Origin: a virus
Reading direction: 5' to 3' (one strand)
IMG/VR virus record: IMGVR_UViG_3300028837_001857
Span: 1 to 40,754 of that record
DNA length: 40,754 nt
Shown piece after piece: positions 31,999-38,442 of this stretch. A program made the position numbers and the translations under genes. The notes beneath the pieces are model-generated. The model made no database searches. It saw only the letters and a program-made list of their open reading frames with translations, and was not told where the DNA came from. Each line of letters opens with the position of its first letter. Within the stretch, counting starts at the first letter, position 1.

Positions 31999-32411
31999 TG
32001 CCTAATTTCAACGACAGGTCCCGGGCCAAACTCAACACCTGTGACGAAATGCTTCAAAAGGTTTTCAATGAGGTGATCCGGCATTTCGACTGCACGATCC
32101 TATGCGGATACAGGGACGAGGCTGCCCAGAACGATGCCTTTTTCGGGGGGCGGAGCAAGGTGCAGTTCCCGAATTCCATGCATAACAAGGTCCCTGCCCT
32201 GGCCGTGGATGCGGCGCCCTGGCCCATCAACTGGACCGATTACAACCGCTGGTATTATTTCGCCGGCTTTGTGATGGGGATTGCATCAAAGATGGGATAT
32301 CCCATCCGCTGGGGCGGTGACTGGGATAGGGATACCCAGACAAGCGACAACATCTTCAACGATCTGTGCCATTTTGAGTTAATAATCATCGATAAAAAAG
32401 GAGATATTTAA
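31998..32411 (+). CDS. Endolysin, M15/LAS-type peptidase
   Basis: A 137-residue cell-wall peptidase of the L-alanyl-D-glutamate/D-Ala-D-Ala carboxypeptidase M15 type, as in phage T5 endolysin. The zinc ligands appear as SMHN (His), AVDAAPW (Asp) and DLCHFEL (His), in the standard H-x(6-7)-D ... H arrangement. There is no signal peptide, so it needs the holin for export. GGGAGG lies 8 nt before the ATG, which overlaps the previous stop. Confidence 0.88.
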   Translation: MPNFNDRSRAKLNTCDEMLQKVFNEVIRHFDCTILCGYRDEAAQNDAFFGGRSKVQFPNSMHNKVPALAVDAAPWPINWTDYNRWYYFAGFVMGIASKMGYPIRWGGDWDRDTQTSDNIFNDLCHFELIIIDKKGDI

Positions 32412-32413
32412 GA

Positions 32414-32623
32414 ATGCTTTTTGGTTGTCCTAAATGCAGGCATGTAAAAACCTGCAGGGCGCACCTTGATCTTGATCGTTTATTAATGAACCATTCAGAT
32501 CATATTCAAGACGAGCGTTGCTGGATGGTCTATGAGGCGTTAGGTGTTGTATGCAATAATTATATGGTGGAAAAAAGATCAAAAAATAATGAATCTAAAC
32601 AAACAGGAAAGGAGAAGATATGA
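32414..32623 (+). CDS. Small Cys-rich protein in lysis cluster
   Basis: 69 residues with CPKCRHVKTC, HLDLD and two further Cys, a probable zinc-binding site, and a lysine-rich end. AAAGGAG lies 12 nt before the ATG. It overlaps the exported protein gene. Unknown family. Confidence 0.5.
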   Translation: MLFGCPKCRHVKTCRAHLDLDRLLMNHSDHIQDERCWMVYEALGVVCNNYMVEKRSKNNESKQTGKEKI

Positions 32624-32952
32624 AAAAATTATTAACCACTATTTTGGCTGTATTGTTCTTTGCGTTTACCGGCACGGCATGGGCGTCACCTTTTCTGGTT
32701 TGTACGCCCGTAACCGATGCGGAATCCTATCTTTTGAAAATCGACGGATCCGTGGATCCCGTGGAAATTCCCGGATATCAAACCCAGGACGGCAAAATCA
32801 TGATCCATTATGACCTGGCCGGATTTTCCAACGGAAATCACCACCTGGAAGTGGCGGCAAAAAATGTATGGGCGCAGAGCGAATATGTCCCTTTCGACTT
32901 TACAAAACAGGTTCCTTCAAATCCCCTCGGTATCGGATTAAACCCCGAGTAG
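32620..32952 (+). CDS. Exported fibronectin-like protein
   Basis: 110 residues with a clear Sec signal peptide: MKK, hydrophobic core LLTTILAVLFFAFTG, cleavage near TAWA-SP. The mature part is about 85 residues of beta-rich, fibronectin-type-III-like sequence (YLLKIDGSVDPVEIPGY, NHHLEVAAKNVWAQSEYVPF). A good AAAGGAG precedes it. It should act in the periplasm or outer envelope. It has no lipobox cysteine, so it is not an obvious spanin. It may modify the envelope during lysis or be a lysogeny factor. Confidence 0.7.
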   Translation: MKKLLTTILAVLFFAFTGTAWASPFLVCTPVTDAESYLLKIDGSVDPVEIPGYQTQDGKIMIHYDLAGFSNGNHHLEVAAKNVWAQSEYVPFDFTKQVPSNPLGIGLNPE

Positions 32953-32967
32953 AAGATTTTACCTGTT

Positions 32968-32993
32968 TTGATATCAACGCTTTGATATATCAA
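32968..32993. promoter_or_regulatory. Paired short palindromes before holin
   Basis: TTGATATCAA (32968-32977) and TTGATATATCAA (32982-32993) are both perfect palindromes 4 nt apart, in the only clear spacer of the lysis cluster. They may bind a regulator or form RNA structure. Confidence 0.35.
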
Positions 32994-33005
32994 TAGGAGA
33001 GAATC

Positions 33006-33419
33006 ATGGCATCATTAGATCCAATTACCGGGGTATTGAACTTGGGCAAGACTTTCCTGGACAAGTTCGTGGCGGACAAGGACCAGAAAATCAAACTGGC
33101 CCACGATTTCGAATTGTTCGCCCTGCAGGAAACCACCAAACAGGACGGTATTTTCCGGGATTTCGTTTTACAGTACGAAGGTGCGGCAAAGGACGTGCCA
33201 AAAATCGTGGTATTGTTCCGGTCCATGATCCGGCCCGTGTTCACGTGTGCGGTGGGATATTTCGATTATATATTTTTTACGGGGAATACCACATCCTGGG
33301 CGCCCGAAGCCATCGGGCTGCTCAAAGCCGTGAACGTAATCGTGTTAGCCTTCTGGTTCGGGGAACGGGCAGTTAAGAATTCCGGGATCATCGAAATGCT
33401 TTTGGCAAAAAAGAAATAA
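33006..33419 (+). CDS. Holin, GTA-type 3-TM family
   Basis: A 137-residue membrane protein. An N-terminal charged helix (LGKTFLDKFVADKDQKIKLA) is followed by segments SMIRPVFTCAVGYFDYIFF and IGLLKAVNVIVLAFWFGERA, plus a third hydrophobic part. This matches the GTA_holin_3TM family, which ends with WFGERAV ... K. It would make membrane lesions that release the endolysin at 31998. TAGGAGAG precedes the ATG. The C-terminus is basic (LLAKKK). Confidence 0.85.
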   Translation: MASLDPITGVLNLGKTFLDKFVADKDQKIKLAHDFELFALQETTKQDGIFRDFVLQYEGAAKDVPKIVVLFRSMIRPVFTCAVGYFDYIFFTGNTTSWAPEAIGLLKAVNVIVLAFWFGERAVKNSGIIEMLLAKKK

Positions 33420-33468
33420 GGTTCAAGGTTTTCAACCGTGAACCTCTGAACCCTGAACCCGGAACCTC
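33420..33468 (+). repeat. Dispersed repeat family B, copy 5
   Basis: GGTTCAAGGTT then TTCAACCGTGAACCTCTGAA and CCCTGAACC. It fills the gap between holin and the convergent minus-strand gene, where a bidirectional transcription end would be expected. Confidence 0.85.
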
Positions 33469-33755
33469 TAAAGCCCCATAGCCATGCCGCAACCCTTGCA
33501 TACCTGATCTGCCGGCTGGTTTTCGGTCTTGCAAAAGGGGCAGGTCTTTGGATTGTTGATTGATGATTGTCGATTGGTGATTGATGCCTGCCCTTTCCGC
33601 CCGCCCAGGAGCTCAATAATCGTGGCCATCTTTTTATCCATGTTCAGGCACCGGTTTCGTATTTGATACACATATACCGGCATTAAAAGCGCCATGATCG
33701 CCAGAATTATCCCCAGGATCCAAACAATAACTACCGCCGCTCCATATCCTTCCAT
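33468..33755 (-). CDS. Membrane zinc-ribbon protein, co-transcribed with repressor
   Basis: A 95-residue protein. One N-terminal membrane helix (AAVVIVWILGIILAIMALLM) is followed by a cytoplasmic part (IRNRCLNMDKKMATIIELLG) and a C-terminal zinc ribbon CPFC ... CKGC. GGGAGGAA lies 7 nt before the ATG. It starts 43 nt after the repressor stop on the same strand, with no terminator between. A short stretch (SITNRQSSINNP) is encoded by repeat D. Expression in the lysogen is likely, so superinfection exclusion or sensing is possible, but not shown by sequence. Confidence 0.7.
   Translation of the reverse strand: MEGYGAAVVIVWILGIILAIMALLMPVYVYQIRNRCLNMDKKMATIIELLGGRKGQASITNRQSSINNPKTCPFCKTENQPADQVCKGCGMAMGL
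33550..33587 (-). repeat. Dispersed repeat family D, copy 1 (coding)
   Basis: GATTGATG/ATTGTCGATTGG iterations read in frame on the minus strand as SITNRQSSINN. A second copy in the opposite orientation is at 37062. Confidence 0.75.
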
Positions 33756-33798
33756 TATTTATTCCTCCCGATTATGATTAAAATTCCATCATATATTA

Positions 33799-34359
33799 TT
33801 ATACCTTCTCCGGGTCTATCTCTGGCTCCGGTTCCGGTTCCGGCTCCAATTTTTTTTCAATCTCGAACAGCCTTTTTTCCAACTCCTGAATACGCCCAAG
33901 ACATTCTGAATGCTTTTTTTCTACCTCCAGGGCATTGTAGAACGCCTCAATGTTTGCCATCAATGCGTTGCTGTAAACGGTTTTAGATTCTAAAATATCA
34001 ATAGCTTTTTTAATCTCAATAGATACTTTAATCTCGCCTGGTCTATACCCTCCATTTTTTGAATATGTAGCATTTTGGGCCTTTACTATTGGATGTTTTT
34101 TTTGATCTTCTTTTTTTATGTATTCTTTTAATTTTTTGGGCTCTTTCCCCTTTTTGAGATAGTCTGACGAATACCCGGTCTTTTCTGATATTTTAAAGAA
34201 CCATCCCGGCGGTATATGATTTTTTTGTCTTGCTATATAAACATTTCCTTTTCCAATCTCAAGTTTTTCGGCCAATGCAGTATCTGTCGTTACCTTAGCA
34301 GCTTCTTTAAGCCTTTTAATAATATTCTCAAGCTCTATTTTGTCTTGATTCATAAACAT
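33799..34359 (-). CDS. CI-like phage repressor without autocleavage domain
   Basis: A 186-residue protein. The N-terminal ~70 residues match the bacteriophage CI repressor helix-turn-helix family (TDTALAEKLEIGKGNVYIAR, then NHIPPGWFFKISEKTGYSSD). The second half is a charged coiled coil and ends in a Glu-Pro run (EPEPEPEPE). There is no S24 peptidase domain, so SOS cleavage of the usual kind is not expected; induction may need an antirepressor. ATG 34359 is chosen, with ATG 34353 as alternative. The promoter would give a leader of only a few nt, as for lambda cI. Confidence 0.85.
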   Translation of the reverse strand: MFMNQDKIELENIIKRLKEAAKVTTDTALAEKLEIGKGNVYIARQKNHIPPGWFFKISEKTGYSSDYLKKGKEPKKLKEYIKKEDQKKHPIVKAQNATYSKNGGYRPGEIKVSIEIKKAIDILESKTVYSNALMANIEAFYNALEVEKKHSECLGRIQELEKRLFEIEKKLEPEPEPEPEIDPEKV

Positions 34360-34373
34360 GGGTAAATTTTTTT

Positions 34374-34401
34374 TATATATTTGTAAAATAATACTTGACA
34401 A
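34374..34401 (-). promoter_or_regulatory. Repressor promoter (minus)
   Basis: On the minus strand, TTGTCA (complement of 34396-34401) and TATATA (34374-34379) are separated by 16 nt. Transcription would begin about 8 nt before the repressor ATG, leaving no room for a Shine-Dalgarno. A GGGTAAAT direct repeat (34360-34367 and 34404-34411) lies on each side and may be the operator. Confidence 0.6.
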
Positions 34402-34423
34402 CAGGGTAAATATAATTTATCTA
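34395..34423 (+). promoter_or_regulatory. Early rightward promoter
   Basis: TTGACA (34395-34400), 17-nt spacer, TATCTA (34418-34423). The -35 boxes of the two divergent promoters overlap, so binding at the shared site could shut off one while allowing the other. Confidence 0.6.
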
Positions 34424-34480
34424 AGTATAAAAATATTAATTTATTATCCAAATCTTAAAACAAATTAAAAGGATCGGGCC

Positions 34481-34819
34481 ATGACAGAAAAAGAATTCAA
34501 AGCGTTTGTTAATGAAAATTACGATTTTTATGAAGCTGGCGGTTTTACGCTTGGCCAGGTTGCCAGAGACATTGAGCGCCGAATCCGGCATGCCGAACAT
34601 AAATGCCTGAAGCCCATGTCATTTCGGCATGACGTGTCTGCACATGTTAGCCCAGGCAACGAAAGCCGTCTGTATGCAACAGTAGGCGAGGAATTCGTCG
34701 ATATCCAACTCCACTTTAACAACTGTAGTGCCCCCGCGTCTGAGTTGTTCCATTCCATCCTCAGCCTTTTTGAGGAAGGAGGCATACGTTTTGGGAAGGT
34801 TGGCGCCGTCTTCATATAG
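34481..34819 (+). CDS. Possible early rightward protein, antisense overlap
   Basis: 112 residues with an AAGGAT about 8 nt before ATG. The first ~40 residues (EFKAFVNENYDFYEAGGFTL) look like a real protein and sit right after the early promoter, the place of cro/cII-like genes. From 34619 on it is antisense to a well-supported minus-strand gene. The true gene may be shorter or broken, or one of the two may be spurious. Confidence 0.4.
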   Translation: MTEKEFKAFVNENYDFYEAGGFTLGQVARDIERRIRHAEHKCLKPMSFRHDVSAHVSPGNESRLYATVGEEFVDIQLHFNNCSAPASELFHSILSLFEEGGIRFGKVGAVFI

Positions 34820-34882
34820 CTCAATAAATTTATCGTACTGGTCTTCTTTGTACCAGGCGAAACCGGTGACCGGGGGCATCAT
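34619..34882 (-). CDS. Small conserved-type hypothetical protein
   Basis: 87 residues with the look of a small widespread hypothetical family that begins P-V-x-G-F-A-W-Y and has an L-x-x-T-Y-x-x-(F/W)-L-x-x-A-E segment, then a VVKVELDIDEFLAYC part. The sequence here shows all of these (GFAWYKEDQYDKFIELYEDG, PKTYASFLKKAEDGMEQL, VELDIDEFLAYC). The strong AAGGAGG 7 nt before the ATG supports it. The last 15 residues are less like the family. Minus strand, opposite its neighbours. Confidence 0.6.
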   Translation of the reverse strand: MMPPVTGFAWYKEDQYDKFIELYEDGANLPKTYASFLKKAEDGMEQLRRGGTTVVKVELDIDEFLAYCCIQTAFVAWANMCRHVMPK

Positions 34883-34920
34883 GGAAAGCCTCCTTGTTTT
34901 ATGATTTAAGGAATTTATGA

Positions 34921-35211
34921 ATGTTTTCTAAAATATTTCAATCTATCAAACTGAATAAAAGTTTTCAAGGAAAAACTAAAAGTCGCAATTATGCGGCCCT
35001 GTACGGACTTAAAAACCTTGGCTTTCCACTGCATAAAATTCGCAAATCCCTGGTCGTTTTAAACAATATGAAATATTCCGAAATCGCCGGCACCGAAACC
35101 TCCGTGGCCAGCATATCCAATACCATTAACGGCAACCGTGAAGGCAAAACAGCAAAAATATTAATCGCTGAAAAACTTGGCATCGAACAAAACGACCTTT
35201 GGATCCCATAA
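34921..35211 (+). CDS. Ner/Nlp-like helix-turn-helix regulator
   Basis: A 96-residue protein. The C-terminal part (LNNMKYSEIAGTETSVASIS, then INGNREGKTAKILIAEKLG) is a classic small helix-turn-helix, like those of Ner/Nlp and Cro-type regulators. AAGGAA lies about 10 nt before the ATG. As the first clear early gene after the divergent promoters, it is a candidate Cro-like repressor of the lysogenic promoter. Confidence 0.7.
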   Translation: MFSKIFQSIKLNKSFQGKTKSRNYAALYGLKNLGFPLHKIRKSLVVLNNMKYSEIAGTETSVASISNTINGNREGKTAKILIAEKLGIEQNDLWIP

Positions 35212-35225
35212 TTTTTGGAGGTTTC

Positions 35226-35486
35226 ATGGCTCTCAAGCAGAACTTTACCGGCGGTACCCATCACCATAATTACAACCTCACCCAAGCCGAGCTTGATCTT
35301 CAAACCAAAAGCGAAATGATTTCCGTTCGCTTCTATCCGAAAGAAATCGAGATCCTGAAAAAGCATGCCGAGAAAAACGGCCATGGAAAACTGAGCAATC
35401 ATATTCGTAAAATAGTTATTCGATATCTTAAAGCCGAGCCCGGAATGGCAACGCTTCATCGGGCATTAGATGATATTTTCGGATAA
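35226..35486 (+). CDS. Ribbon-helix-helix-like DNA-binding protein
   Basis: 86 residues. The core MISVRFYPKEIEILKKHAEK followed by NHIRKIVIRYLKAE fits a ribbon-helix-helix (CopG/Arc-like) fold: a beta strand then two helices. An N-terminal THHHN stretch precedes it. TTGGAGG lies 5 nt before ATG 35226, so this start is preferred over 35199, which overlaps the previous gene. The palindromic sites just downstream are candidate operators for it. Confidence 0.65.
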   Translation: MALKQNFTGGTHHHNYNLTQAELDLQTKSEMISVRFYPKEIEILKKHAEKNGHGKLSNHIRKIVIRYLKAEPGMATLHRALDDIFG

Positions 35487-35510
35487 AATTTTTTAACTTG
35501 CAAGGTAAAC

Positions 35511-35594
35511 AGCGTAAACATTTTGTAATTCTGGGATGACAAAAAATAGCCAATGTAATCATTTTGTAATCTTAGGATGACAAAGCGTAAACAT
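35511..35594. promoter_or_regulatory. Paired palindromic sites flanked by direct repeats
   Basis: Two 22-nt sites, TTTGTAAT(TCTGGG or CTTAGG)ATGACAAA, lie at 35522-35543 and 35563-35584, 41 bp apart. Each has near-inverted arms TTTGTAAT/ATGACAAA. The 11-nt AGCGTAAACAT occurs just before the first (35511-35521) and just after the second (35584-35594). Together they form a symmetric array, good for an operator or iteron cluster. Confidence 0.7.
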
Positions 35595-35606
35595 CAATAA
35601 AATTAA

Positions 35607-35654
35607 ACCCTTGAACCTTTGAACCTTGAACCTTGAACCTTGAACCCTGAACCC
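35607..35654 (+). repeat. Dispersed repeat family B, copy 6
   Basis: A series of TTGAACC/TTGAACCT units (only the TGAACC half), next to the operator array and just before the next gene. Confidence 0.85.
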
Positions 35655-35660
35655 ATAAAT

Positions 35661-35855
35661 ATGGACCTCAACTTCAACATCGCCGATCTGTTCAACGCCC
35701 TGCAGGAGTTCGCCAGGATCGTAAAGGAGCTGCATGAGAAAATGGGACAGGACGAGCATGAGCAAAAGCGGCTCCAGGTGACCATGGCCATCGCAAAAAA
35801 AGACATCGAGGAACTGTTTGACCAGATTAAAAGCGAACCGCAGAATATCGAATGA
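35661..35855 (+). CDS. Small helical protein
   Basis: 64 residues, nearly all helix (IADLFNALQEFARIVKELHE, IAKKDIEELFDQI), a likely coiled coil. ATG 35661 follows repeat B and has no clear Shine-Dalgarno. The last codons run into repeat C. No family known. Confidence 0.55.
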   Translation: MDLNFNIADLFNALQEFARIVKELHEKMGQDEHEQKRLQVTMAIAKKDIEELFDQIKSEPQNIE

Positions 35856-35875
35856 TGAATGTCGAATATCGAACG
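35843..35875 (+). repeat. Dispersed repeat family C, copy 6
   Basis: GAATATCGAATGATGAATGT followed by CGAATATCGAA. It includes the stop of the previous gene. Confidence 0.75.
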
Positions 35876-35889
35876 GGAGGAGAACAATC

Positions 35890-36030
35890 ATGAGTGACCG
35901 GCGGAAGATAGACAGGCGAATTGATAGCAGGCATCGGCCTTTTTTAGAACGCCGTCAAAATGACAGACGGATTATGCACCGGCGCAAATGGGGTGATAGG
36001 CGGTCCGGTACTCCCAGGAGAACAATATGA
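35890..36030 (+). CDS. Short Arg-rich protein
   Basis: 46 residues, more than a third Arg, with repeated DRR/RR units (DRRKIDRRIDSRHRPFLERR). GGGAGGAG lies 9 nt before ATG 35890, better than the upstream start at 35818. It may bind nucleic acid or act as a small adaptor. The stop overlaps the next ATG (ATGA). Confidence 0.6.
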   Translation: MSDRRKIDRRIDSRHRPFLERRQNDRRIMHRRKWGDRRSGTPRRTI

Positions 36031-36188
36031 AAATGCCATATGGCGCATTCAAGGGAAAAGAGATGCACCAAATCCCGTCCGGCTATCTTCACTGGGTGGC
36101 CGAAAATTTTGACAATGAGAAAATCTGCGTGGCTGCCGATAAAGAATGGCGGCACCGTGAAAAATACGGGGAGCATTGGGAAGAATGA
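36027..36188 (+). CDS. DUF3820 family protein
   Basis: 53 residues. MKMPYGAFKGKEMHQIPSGY followed by LHWVAENF matches DUF3820 (typical MPFGKHKGK ... IPxxYLxWL). It lies between two genes and overlaps both as ATGA. Function in phages is not established. AGGAG lies before the ATG. Confidence 0.75.
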   Translation: MKMPYGAFKGKEMHQIPSGYLHWVAENFDNEKICVAADKEWRHREKYGEHWEE

Positions 36189-36382
36189 AAATCATGATTG
36201 AAAATACAATTATGGGGATCCTGTTCGCCGCCGGCATTATCCTGGCCGGATCAGATGGCGGGTGGTTTCCCTGGATCAACCTGGCCGGCGTTCTAATGCT
36301 GGGCCTGGTCACAGTTTTCGCAAATATCGCACACCGCCGTGCCCGTGGCGGAAATGACGGGCCGTACAGACCTCCTTCATGA
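36185..36382 (+). CDS. Small membrane protein
   Basis: 65 residues with two membrane helices (TIMGILFAAGIILAG and WINLAGVLMLGLVTVFANIA) and a basic C-terminus. ATG 36185 overlaps the previous stop. Membrane location is clear; role unknown. Confidence 0.6.
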   Translation: MKIMIENTIMGILFAAGIILAGSDGGWFPWINLAGVLMLGLVTVFANIAHRRARGGNDGPYRPPS

Positions 36383-36409
36383 CCCGGCCACCCCGGACGG
36401 GTAAAGTAA

Positions 36410-36432
36410 AGGCTCCGTTTCTGCCGGAGCCT
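36410..36432 (+). other. Perfect 8-bp stem-loop
   Basis: AGGCTCCG-TTTCTGC-CGGAGCCT: an 8-bp perfect stem with a 7-nt loop, in the gap between two membrane-protein genes. No T run follows, so it is not a plain intrinsic terminator. Confidence 0.65.
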
Positions 36433-36461
36433 CTGAACCGGGGCACTATTTTAGAAGGTTT

Positions 36462-36659
36462 ATGATGCAAAGTAGAATTTTAGCTATTTTTTTTCAGTTA
36501 GTTGGATATGTGATTTTGTTTTATTTTGATTGGCATATCGCTCTTGGTGTTTTTCTTTTGCATTGGGCGATCAATATCGAATGTAAGCCAGAAAGCATGT
36601 TCAGTAAGTTTTATAAACATCATATGCCCGACATCGAGGACGTGCAGGCGGAAAAATGA
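36462..36659 (+). CDS. Small membrane protein
   Basis: 65 residues with two hydrophobic segments (ILAIFFQLVGYVILFYF and ALGVFLLHWAIN) and a short charged tail. AGAAGG lies 5 nt before the ATG. ATGA overlap with the next gene. Unknown role. Confidence 0.6.
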   Translation: MMQSRILAIFFQLVGYVILFYFDWHIALGVFLLHWAINIECKPESMFSKFYKHHMPDIEDVQAEK

Positions 36660-36856
36660 AAACCGCAATCCGCATATCCCGGGTGATAGAAATCACGGAC
36701 AAGCGGGTCAAGGTGATCATGGCGGACACGGGGGACGAACTGTGGCTGCCCTTAAAAGAGGCCGAGCGATTCGGGGACCGGGTTTTTATCCCGGATTGGT
36801 TGGCTAAACGATATAAGAGGCTTTATGAACGCCCCGTTGAAAAATCCCTGCCGTGA
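36656..36856 (+). CDS. Small hypothetical protein
   Basis: 66 residues, mixed beta and helix (AIRISRVIEITDKRVKVIMA, then DTGDELWLPLKEAERFGDRV). The pattern could be a small SH3-like domain. It overlaps both neighbours (4 bp and 32 bp). Unknown. Confidence 0.6.
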   Translation: MKTAIRISRVIEITDKRVKVIMADTGDELWLPLKEAERFGDRVFIPDWLAKRYKRLYERPVEKSLP

Positions 36857-37586
36857 GTGTAATCACCATCTTGCAGGCGGAAACAAAAACGTATGCGAGT
36901 GCACCAATTGCGAAGACCGCATCGCCTACGTGAACGCCATCGGCACCAACCCCAGTGAATCCACCTGTGCCACTTTGGAAGGCGGCGACGGGCATGATCG
37001 CAAACAAAGCGTTGATGACAATCTAAAAACATTAAACGAGCTTGAACAAATGGAAGATCATAAATCAATCGACAATCAACAATCATCGATCATCAATCCA
37101 ATCGAGGATCATATCAAGACCATGTGCCAAGACGCCGGCATGACCATCGAGCAGATCCGCGCCAATGCAAAAGAAATTAATGATAAACAGGCGCTACAGC
37201 TATTTCATGAAACCCGGGACCGGATCATTAAAAGCCTGGCCTCCGGAGATTTTGGAAAACTGAATCAGACGCAAATCGGTAAATATTTGAACATTTCAAA
37301 TCATTCGGTCAGCGTCCGGATGAAGATCGCCGGAATTCAGCCAATGTACCCGTCGGGAGCTCAGACAAGACGGAAAAAACCCAAAACCCCCGCCCCGGCA
37401 AAACCCGAGGAAGTCAAAAAAACACCTGACCCGGCACAATTGGCATTACGGCTGGACTTTACCGATTTGCCCGAAATTTACGACGACCTCCAGGCCCTGG
37501 CCGCCCAGGAGATCCGTACCATCGAAAACCAGGCCCTTTATATTTTCAAACAGCTCCACGAACGCGGCCTAAACATGGAACTGTAA
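36825..37586 (+). CDS. Zinc-finger and helix-turn-helix regulator
   Basis: A 253-residue protein. The N-terminus has a Cys cluster (CRECNHH, then CECTNC) likely to bind zinc. The middle has DFGKLNQTQIGKYLNISNHS, a helix-turn-helix-like stretch, then a Pro/Lys linker (KPKTPAPAKPEEVKKTPDPA) and a helical end. A repeat D copy encodes SIDNQQSSIINP near residues 80-92. AAGAGG precedes the ATG within the previous gene. A phage regulator of unknown target. Confidence 0.6.
   Translation: MNAPLKNPCRECNHHLAGGNKNVCECTNCEDRIAYVNAIGTNPSESTCATLEGGDGHDRKQSVDDNLKTLNELEQMEDHKSIDNQQSSIINPIEDHIKTMCQDAGMTIEQIRANAKEINDKQALQLFHETRDRIIKSLASGDFGKLNQTQIGKYLNISNHSVSVRMKIAGIQPMYPSGAQTRRKKPKTPAPAKPEEVKKTPDPAQLALRLDFTDLPEIYDDLQALAAQEIRTIENQALYIFKQLHERGLNMEL
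37062..37101 (+). repeat. Dispersed repeat family D, copy 2 (coding)
   Basis: AATCAATCGACAATCAACAA followed by TCATCGATCATCAATCC, in frame within the regulator and in inverse orientation to the copy at 33550. Confidence 0.75.
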
Positions 37587-37593
37587 AAACCAA

Positions 37594-38388
37594 ATGCCGA
37601 CAAAAATTGAGTGGTGTGACGAAACTATTAACCCGATAGTGGGATGTTCAAAGATCAGCGAGGGGTGTCAAAATTGCTATGCTGAGAAAATGGCATGGCG
37701 GTTAAAATGTATGGGCATTCCAAAGTATCAAGACGTTGTGGATCGCAATGGTTGGACCGGGAAAATAGCCGGTGATCTGGAACAGTTTCATTCACTCCCT
37801 AAAAAACCAAAAAAAGTCTTTGTGGTATCAATGGGCGATTTGTTCCACGAAAATGTGCGAAATGGATCAATCGCCATGGTTTTTTATGCCATGCGGGATT
37901 ACCCACAACATACCTATATGATTTTGACAAAACGGCCTGATTGTATGGCATATTTTTTAAAACGCAGAATTAGCCCAAATTGTATCAAAGGAATACCAAA
38001 TCTATGGCTTGGCGTAACAGCCGAAAACCAAAAACGATGGGATGAACGGTGTTTCTTTTTAGATATTCCAGCATCAAAGCATTTTGTATCGTTTGAACCG
38101 TTATTAGAGGCGATTGAAATAGAATCTTATCCATGCCCTCAATGCAACAGTTTAAATCCTCAAATTGTTTGGCCTTGCCCTTATTGTAATGGCAGGCGTT
38201 TTAAGTGGCCTGATTGGGTCATCGCTGGTCCCGAAACCGGTCCTGGCAAAAGAGAATGTAAGCCTGAATTGATTGAATCACTATACGACCAATGCTATGA
38301 AGCAGGGATACCGTTTTTCGATAAAACAAAAAACAACTGGATAGCAAGGGAGTTTCCCGAAAATACCGGTCAAAACATGCACATATAA
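37594..38388 (+). CDS. Phage Gp37/Gp68 (DUF5131) three-Cys-motif protein
   Basis: A 264-residue protein of the DUF5131/Gp37-Gp68 type. The start TKIEWCDETINPIVGCSKIS is followed by EGCQNCYAE, giving a Cx6Cx2C three-cysteine motif that may hold an iron-sulfur cluster, as in radical SAM-like enzymes. Later conserved parts are VFVVSMGDLFH, ILTKRP, NLWLGVTAENQ and WVIAGPETGPGKREC. An inserted CPQC ... CPYC zinc-knuckle near residues 180-200 is extra. The family is common in phages and its reaction is unknown; nucleic-acid modification is a possible role. Confidence 0.82.
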   Translation: MPTKIEWCDETINPIVGCSKISEGCQNCYAEKMAWRLKCMGIPKYQDVVDRNGWTGKIAGDLEQFHSLPKKPKKVFVVSMGDLFHENVRNGSIAMVFYAMRDYPQHTYMILTKRPDCMAYFLKRRISPNCIKGIPNLWLGVTAENQKRWDERCFFLDIPASKHFVSFEPLLEAIEIESYPCPQCNSLNPQIVWPCPYCNGRRFKWPDWVIAGPETGPGKRECKPELIESLYDQCYEAGIPFFDKTKNNWIAREFPENTGQNMHI

Positions 38389-38442
38389 CCATTGACCAAG
38401 ATGAGATCGTCCAACATGCGGCCTTTGAGAGAGTCGGTTTTT

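Noticed and set aside
34481-34819. Confident cII/cro assignment for the first rightward early ORF
   Set aside because: No helix-turn-helix is visible and half of it is antisense to another gene.
36410-36432. Terminator call for the perfect stem-loop
   Set aside because: No T run follows; recorded only as a structure.
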